In this document: positions 6,212-9,001 of the stretch, piece by piece | Position numbering within the stretch: the first letter of the stretch is position 1 | Layout: every line of letters begins with the position of its first letter | Assembly (NCBI GenBank): GCA_021805585.1 | Contig: JAJZEY010000476.1 | Coordinates: 1 to 9,001 of the forward strand | Length of the DNA stretch: 9,001 nucleotides | Reading direction: 5' to 3' | From: Planctomycetota bacterium | GTDB lineage: Bacteria; Planctomycetota; Phycisphaerae; WQYP01 | The notes under the pieces: generated by a model | Told to the model about the DNA's origin: nothing | The model's input: only the letters and a program-made list of their open reading frames with translations | Database searches by the model: none | Program-made: the position numbers and the translations under genes

Positions 6212-7674
6212 TATCCAACCCGCCCTTAATATCACGCCGAAAACTTTGGCGTATGCCGCGGCCCCGACGGCTGACCGACTTATTGGCGGCGGCGGCGGTC
6301 ATCATGCTTGCCGGCTGTGCCAATGTGCCCCGTGGGGCCGGATTTAATACAATTTCAAAAGCCGTCCGTGCGCGTACCGGCAACACCGTTGTGTGGAATG
6401 ACAGCGCCCTGGCGGACGCACAAGTGCGGGCCGCGGTAAAGAAACTGCTGGCTCATCCGTTAAGTGCTTCAGGCGCTGTGCAAATAGCACTGCTGAACAA
6501 TCAGTCGCTTCAGGCCGATTACGAAAGCCTGGGCATTTCCGAGGCGAATCTGGTAGAGGCCGGTCTATTGCACAACCCGGTTTTTTCGATTGATCTGCGC
6601 TTTCCCGCGCGCCCCTATCATGGCTGGGACGCGAGTGTGGATCAGACCTTTCTGGACTTGCTATTTATGGGAGCAAAAAAGAAAATTGCCCGTGCTGAAT
6701 TTGCCGCCCAACAGGCCAAGGTCACGGCGGATGTGCTGTCCCTGGGCGGACGGACCCGCAAAACCTATTACCGGTTGCAGGCGGACGAACAAATTCTCGC
6801 ACTCAATAAAACCATATCCCTGGCGGCACGCGATGCGGTCCGCTTCGCCCGTCGTCTGCGCCAGGCGGGAAATATTGCCGCCATCGGTTACGACCAGAAG
6901 CTGGCGCTTTACCAGCAGGCTCGCCTGGCCGTGGCTGAAGCACAGGCCGATGTTCTGGAAAACCGGCAGCGGCTTAATTCGCTCATGGGCATTTGGGGCG
7001 CGCGGGCACGATGGACTCTCCCCAGTCGATTGCCGACGATTCCCGCGGTACAAACGCCGCTGGCCGGGCTGGAATCGCTGGCTATTAGAAACAGTCTGGC
7101 GATAGCCGCGGCGCGTAGTCGATTGCTTGCCGCCGCCCAGACCATGAAAATTTCGGGTGCGGCAGGCCTGTTATCCGGAGCCACGGTAGGCCTGAATTAC
7201 GTGCGCGATCCGGATGTGGCCGGCACACTTGGTCCGGCACTTTCAATTCCGCTGCCAATTTTTAATCAGGGGCAACCCGCCATGGCCCGGGCCCGGGCGC
7301 GTTATCTGGCGGAATACCGGCGAATGAACGCCCTGGCGGTGAATTTGCGGGCGCAGGTGCGCCGCCGCTGGATACGCATGACCGCAGCACAACACAAGGC
7401 GATCTTTTATCAGAAGATTATGCTGCCGCTGCGCCGCCGGATTTTTAACGAAACGCAGTTGGCCTACAACGGCATGTACGCCGGGCCTTATCCGCTTCTG
7501 CTGGCGCGTCAGAACGAAATTCGCGCCGCGCGCCGAATGGTGCAAAGCGCCGCGCAATACTGGATTGCCCGCGCGGCACTGATCCACACACTCAATGGCC
7601 CGTTGCCGGCCACCGGCAAAACAACCCGGCCCGCGGCCAAAATGCCTTCCACCAGATCCACTGTCACGAAATGA
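6208..7674 (+). CDS. TolC/CusC-type outer-membrane efflux lipoprotein
   Basis: This is the outer-membrane channel of a tripartite efflux system; it forms a trimeric beta-barrel with a long periplasmic helical tunnel. The 488-residue protein has a positively charged N-terminus and lipobox L34-A-G-C37, so it is probably lipid-anchored like CusC. Two similar halves of the outer-membrane efflux protein repeat follow: the first about 85-270 (ALLNNQSLQADYESLGISEANLVEAG, then LLHNPVFSIDLRF strands and long Ala-rich helices), the second about 290-470, with the typical strand LSIPLPIFNQGQ near 346-356. The size matches the family. The GTG start has a strong ribosome binding site. The gene is translationally coupled to the Met-rich lipoprotein and followed after 21 bases by a multicopper oxidase, so a copper/silver RND system (CusCBA-like) is the likely partner. 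Substrate is inferred from context, not from the protein itself. Confidence 0.9.
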   Translation: MISNPPLISRRKLWRMPRPRRLTDLLAAAAVIMLAGCANVPRGAGFNTISKAVRARTGNTVVWNDSALADAQVRAAVKKLLAHPLSASGAVQIALLNNQSLQADYESLGISEANLVEAGLLHNPVFSIDLRFPARPYHGWDASVDQTFLDLLFMGAKKKIARAEFAAQQAKVTADVLSLGGRTRKTYYRLQADEQILALNKTISLAARDAVRFARRLRQAGNIAAIGYDQKLALYQQARLAVAEAQADVLENRQRLNSLMGIWGARARWTLPSRLPTIPAVQTPLAGLESLAIRNSLAIAAARSRLLAAAQTMKISGAAGLLSGATVGLNYVRDPDVAGTLGPALSIPLPIFNQGQPAMARARARYLAEYRRMNALAVNLRAQVRRRWIRMTAAQHKAIFYQKIMLPLRRRIFNETQLAYNGMYAGPYPLLLARQNEIRAARRMVQSAAQYWIARAALIHTLNGPLPATGKTTRPAAKMPSTRSTVTK

Positions 7675-7685
7675 ATTTGATTGAT

Positions 7686-7689
7686 GGAG
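7686..7689 (+). promoter_or_regulatory. Ribosome binding site of the multicopper oxidase
   Basis: GGAG lies 6 bases (a run of T) before the ATG at 7696. It fixes the start at the Tat signal peptide and supports cotranscription with the TolC-like gene, whose stop is 11 bases upstream. Confidence 0.75.
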
Positions 7690-7695
7690 TTTTTT

Positions 7696-9001
7696 ATGTT
7701 TTCCAGACGCAACATGCTTGCTTCAGGTGCCGCCGCGGTGGTCGGCGGGGCACTTTCCGCACCCGCGCTGGCACTGGCCGCCGAGCCGGTTCCGGCGGAT
7801 CAGGCCGCAGCTAAATCGCCCATTCCTGACACGGCAAACCTTTACAAGGCCCTGTATTCCAAGCCGCTGCCGCCCGGCCTGCCCGGCCGCGACTATCTGC
7901 CGGTTGAGGTGCCGAATTCCGGCAAAATCCCCTGGAAGATTGTCGATGGCGTAAAGGTATTTCATCTGGTGGCCATGGAGGTCTGGAATCAATTCTGCCC
8001 CGGGCTTAAGGCGCTCTGCTGGGGCTACAATGGCATGATTCATCCGGTGCTTGAAGCGGTCCAGGGCGAACGGGTGCGCATTTATGTTACCAATCGGCTG
8101 CCGGAGGCCACCACCACGCACTGGCACGGCGTGTATGTGCCCTGCGGCATGGACGGCCTGGCCGGGCTGACACAGAAGGCCATTCCGCCGGGGGAAACCT
8201 ATATGTATGAATTTAACCTGGTGGACCATGGCACAAAAATGTTTCATTCCCATTTTGATGAAATGACGCAAATCGGTCTGGGCATGACGGGACTATTTAT
8301 TATTCATCCGCGAACGCCGGAAAAAGATCGGCGGGTCGATCGAGATTTTGGAATTATGCTCCATGAATGGCGGATTGATCCGGGTGCTTACCGGCCGAAT
8401 CCGCTGGAAATGACCGATTTTAACGTATTTACCATGAATGCAAAATCCTTTCCGGCCACACATCCGCTGGTGGTTCGCACCGGCCAGCGCGTCCGCATAC
8501 GCCTGGGTAATCTTGGTCCCATGGATCATCATCCGATTCATCTTCATAATTATTCGTTTCAGATTGTGGCCAGTGACGGCGGCGAATATCCACGCAGCGC
8601 CTGGCAACCGGCCACCACCGTTCTGGTGCCGGTGGGTACCACGCGAACGGTGGAATTTGTGGCCAGTAATCCGGGGGACTGGGCCATGCACTGCCACATG
8701 ACGCACCATGTCATGACGCAAATGGGCCATAATTTCCCCAACATGATTGGCGTAAAGCCCGGCACCCTTGGCCACAATATGCGGAAAGTGCTGCCCGATT
8801 ACATGACCATGGGCCAACACGGCATGGGCATGACCATGGGGATGCCCAGTATTCCCAACAGTGCCCCGATGCTTGGCGGAAAAGGCCCCCACGGCCTGAT
8901 TGATATGGGCGGCATGTTCACGATTCTTAAAGTTCGGGATGGTATTACGACCTACACAGATCCCGGCTGGTATCAGCCGCCGCCCGGCGAACTGGCAGAT
9001 C
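7696..9001 (+). CDS. Two-domain multicopper oxidase, Tat-exported (runs off right edge)
   Basis: Multicopper oxidases oxidise substrates such as Cu(I) and reduce oxygen to water. The 435 visible residues start with a Tat signal (S3-R-R-N-M-L then AAAVVGGALSAPALALA). Copper ligands are complete: H142-W-H144, H184-S-H186, H279-P-I-H282-L-H284, and H332-C-H334-xxx-H338-xxxx-M343, giving the trinuclear cluster and a type 1 site with Cys333 and axial Met343. All four motifs fall within about 200 residues with just two cupredoxin domains, so the middle domain of CueO/CopA-type three-domain enzymes is absent. After the last motif comes a Met-rich segment (370-383, MTMGQHGMGMTMGM) and then a tail with MGGMFTILKVRDGI and DPGWYQPPPGELAD, cut by the edge. 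Related copper oxidases of this form occur with RND copper efflux genes. The gene forms an operon with the TolC-like and lipoprotein genes. Cuprous oxidase activity is inferred. Confidence 0.92.
   Translation, partial: MFSRRNMLASGAAAVVGGALSAPALALAAEPVPADQAAAKSPIPDTANLYKALYSKPLPPGLPGRDYLPVEVPNSGKIPWKIVDGVKVFHLVAMEVWNQFCPGLKALCWGYNGMIHPVLEAVQGERVRIYVTNRLPEATTTHWHGVYVPCGMDGLAGLTQKAIPPGETYMYEFNLVDHGTKMFHSHFDEMTQIGLGMTGLFIIHPRTPEKDRRVDRDFGIMLHEWRIDPGAYRPNPLEMTDFNVFTMNAKSFPATHPLVVRTGQRVRIRLGNLGPMDHHPIHLHNYSFQIVASDGGEYPRSAWQPATTVLVPVGTTRTVEFVASNPGDWAMHCHMTHHVMTQMGHNFPNMIGVKPGTLGHNMRKVLPDYMTMGQHGMGMTMGMPSIPNSAPMLGGKGPHGLIDMGGMFTILKVRDGITTYTDPGWYQPPPGELAD

Noticed and set aside
7723..8271. Minus-strand frame of 182 codons
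   Set aside because: It is antisense to the Tat signal and first domain of the multicopper oxidase and has no domain or ribosome binding site of its own.
8293..8892. Minus-strand frame of 199 codons, His/Gly-rich
   Set aside because: It is the shadow of the multicopper oxidase; its histidines arise from the antisense of ATG- and CAT-rich codons at the copper and Met-rich motifs.

Overview
The window comes from a moderately GC-rich, two-membrane (diderm) bacterium. The evidence is an outer-membrane efflux lipoprotein, a second lipoprotein, a Tat-exported multicopper oxidase and UppP. The gene families would fit Planctomycetota, perhaps Phycisphaerae, but this rests on family resemblance only. 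No rRNA, tRNA, transposase, CRISPR array or phage gene is visible.

Left part, minus strand (1-2367): the N-terminal part of a SWIM zinc-finger protein runs off the left edge. To its right are uppP (undecaprenyl-diphosphate phosphatase) and a TMEM175/DUF1211-type six-helix potassium-channel homologue. The gaps of 245 and 160 bases make these look like separate transcription units rather than one tight operon.

Centre, plus strand (2603-5368): after a 235-base divergent intergenic region comes a TIM-barrel protein of the sugar phosphate isomerase/epimerase superfamily, whose usual metal ligands look largely lost. Its stop overlaps the start of a biotin-protein ligase (BirA without the DNA-binding domain) in a GTGA overlap. 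Then comes an exported five-bladed beta-propeller protein resembling GH43/GH32-type glycosidases, with a strong ribosome binding site.

Right part, plus strand (5406-9001): this is a probable copper-handling module. In order it has a small exported Cys/His-rich protein; an intergenic region with a near-perfect 23-base dyad and an AT-rich stretch; a small lipoprotein with a Met-rich tail; a TolC/CusC-type outer-membrane lipoprotein whose start overlaps the previous stop; and a two-domain multicopper oxidase with a Tat signal, complete copper ligands and a Met-rich C-terminal segment, cut by the right edge. The likely division of labour is that the oxidase detoxifies Cu(I) in the periplasm, the small Met- or Cys-rich proteins bind copper, and the TolC-like channel pairs with an RND pump probably encoded just beyond the window.

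The most interesting items are the two small putative copper-binding proteins, the dyad between them, and the metal-stripped TIM barrel fused by translational overlap to birA. No wholly new system can be demonstrated from this sequence alone.
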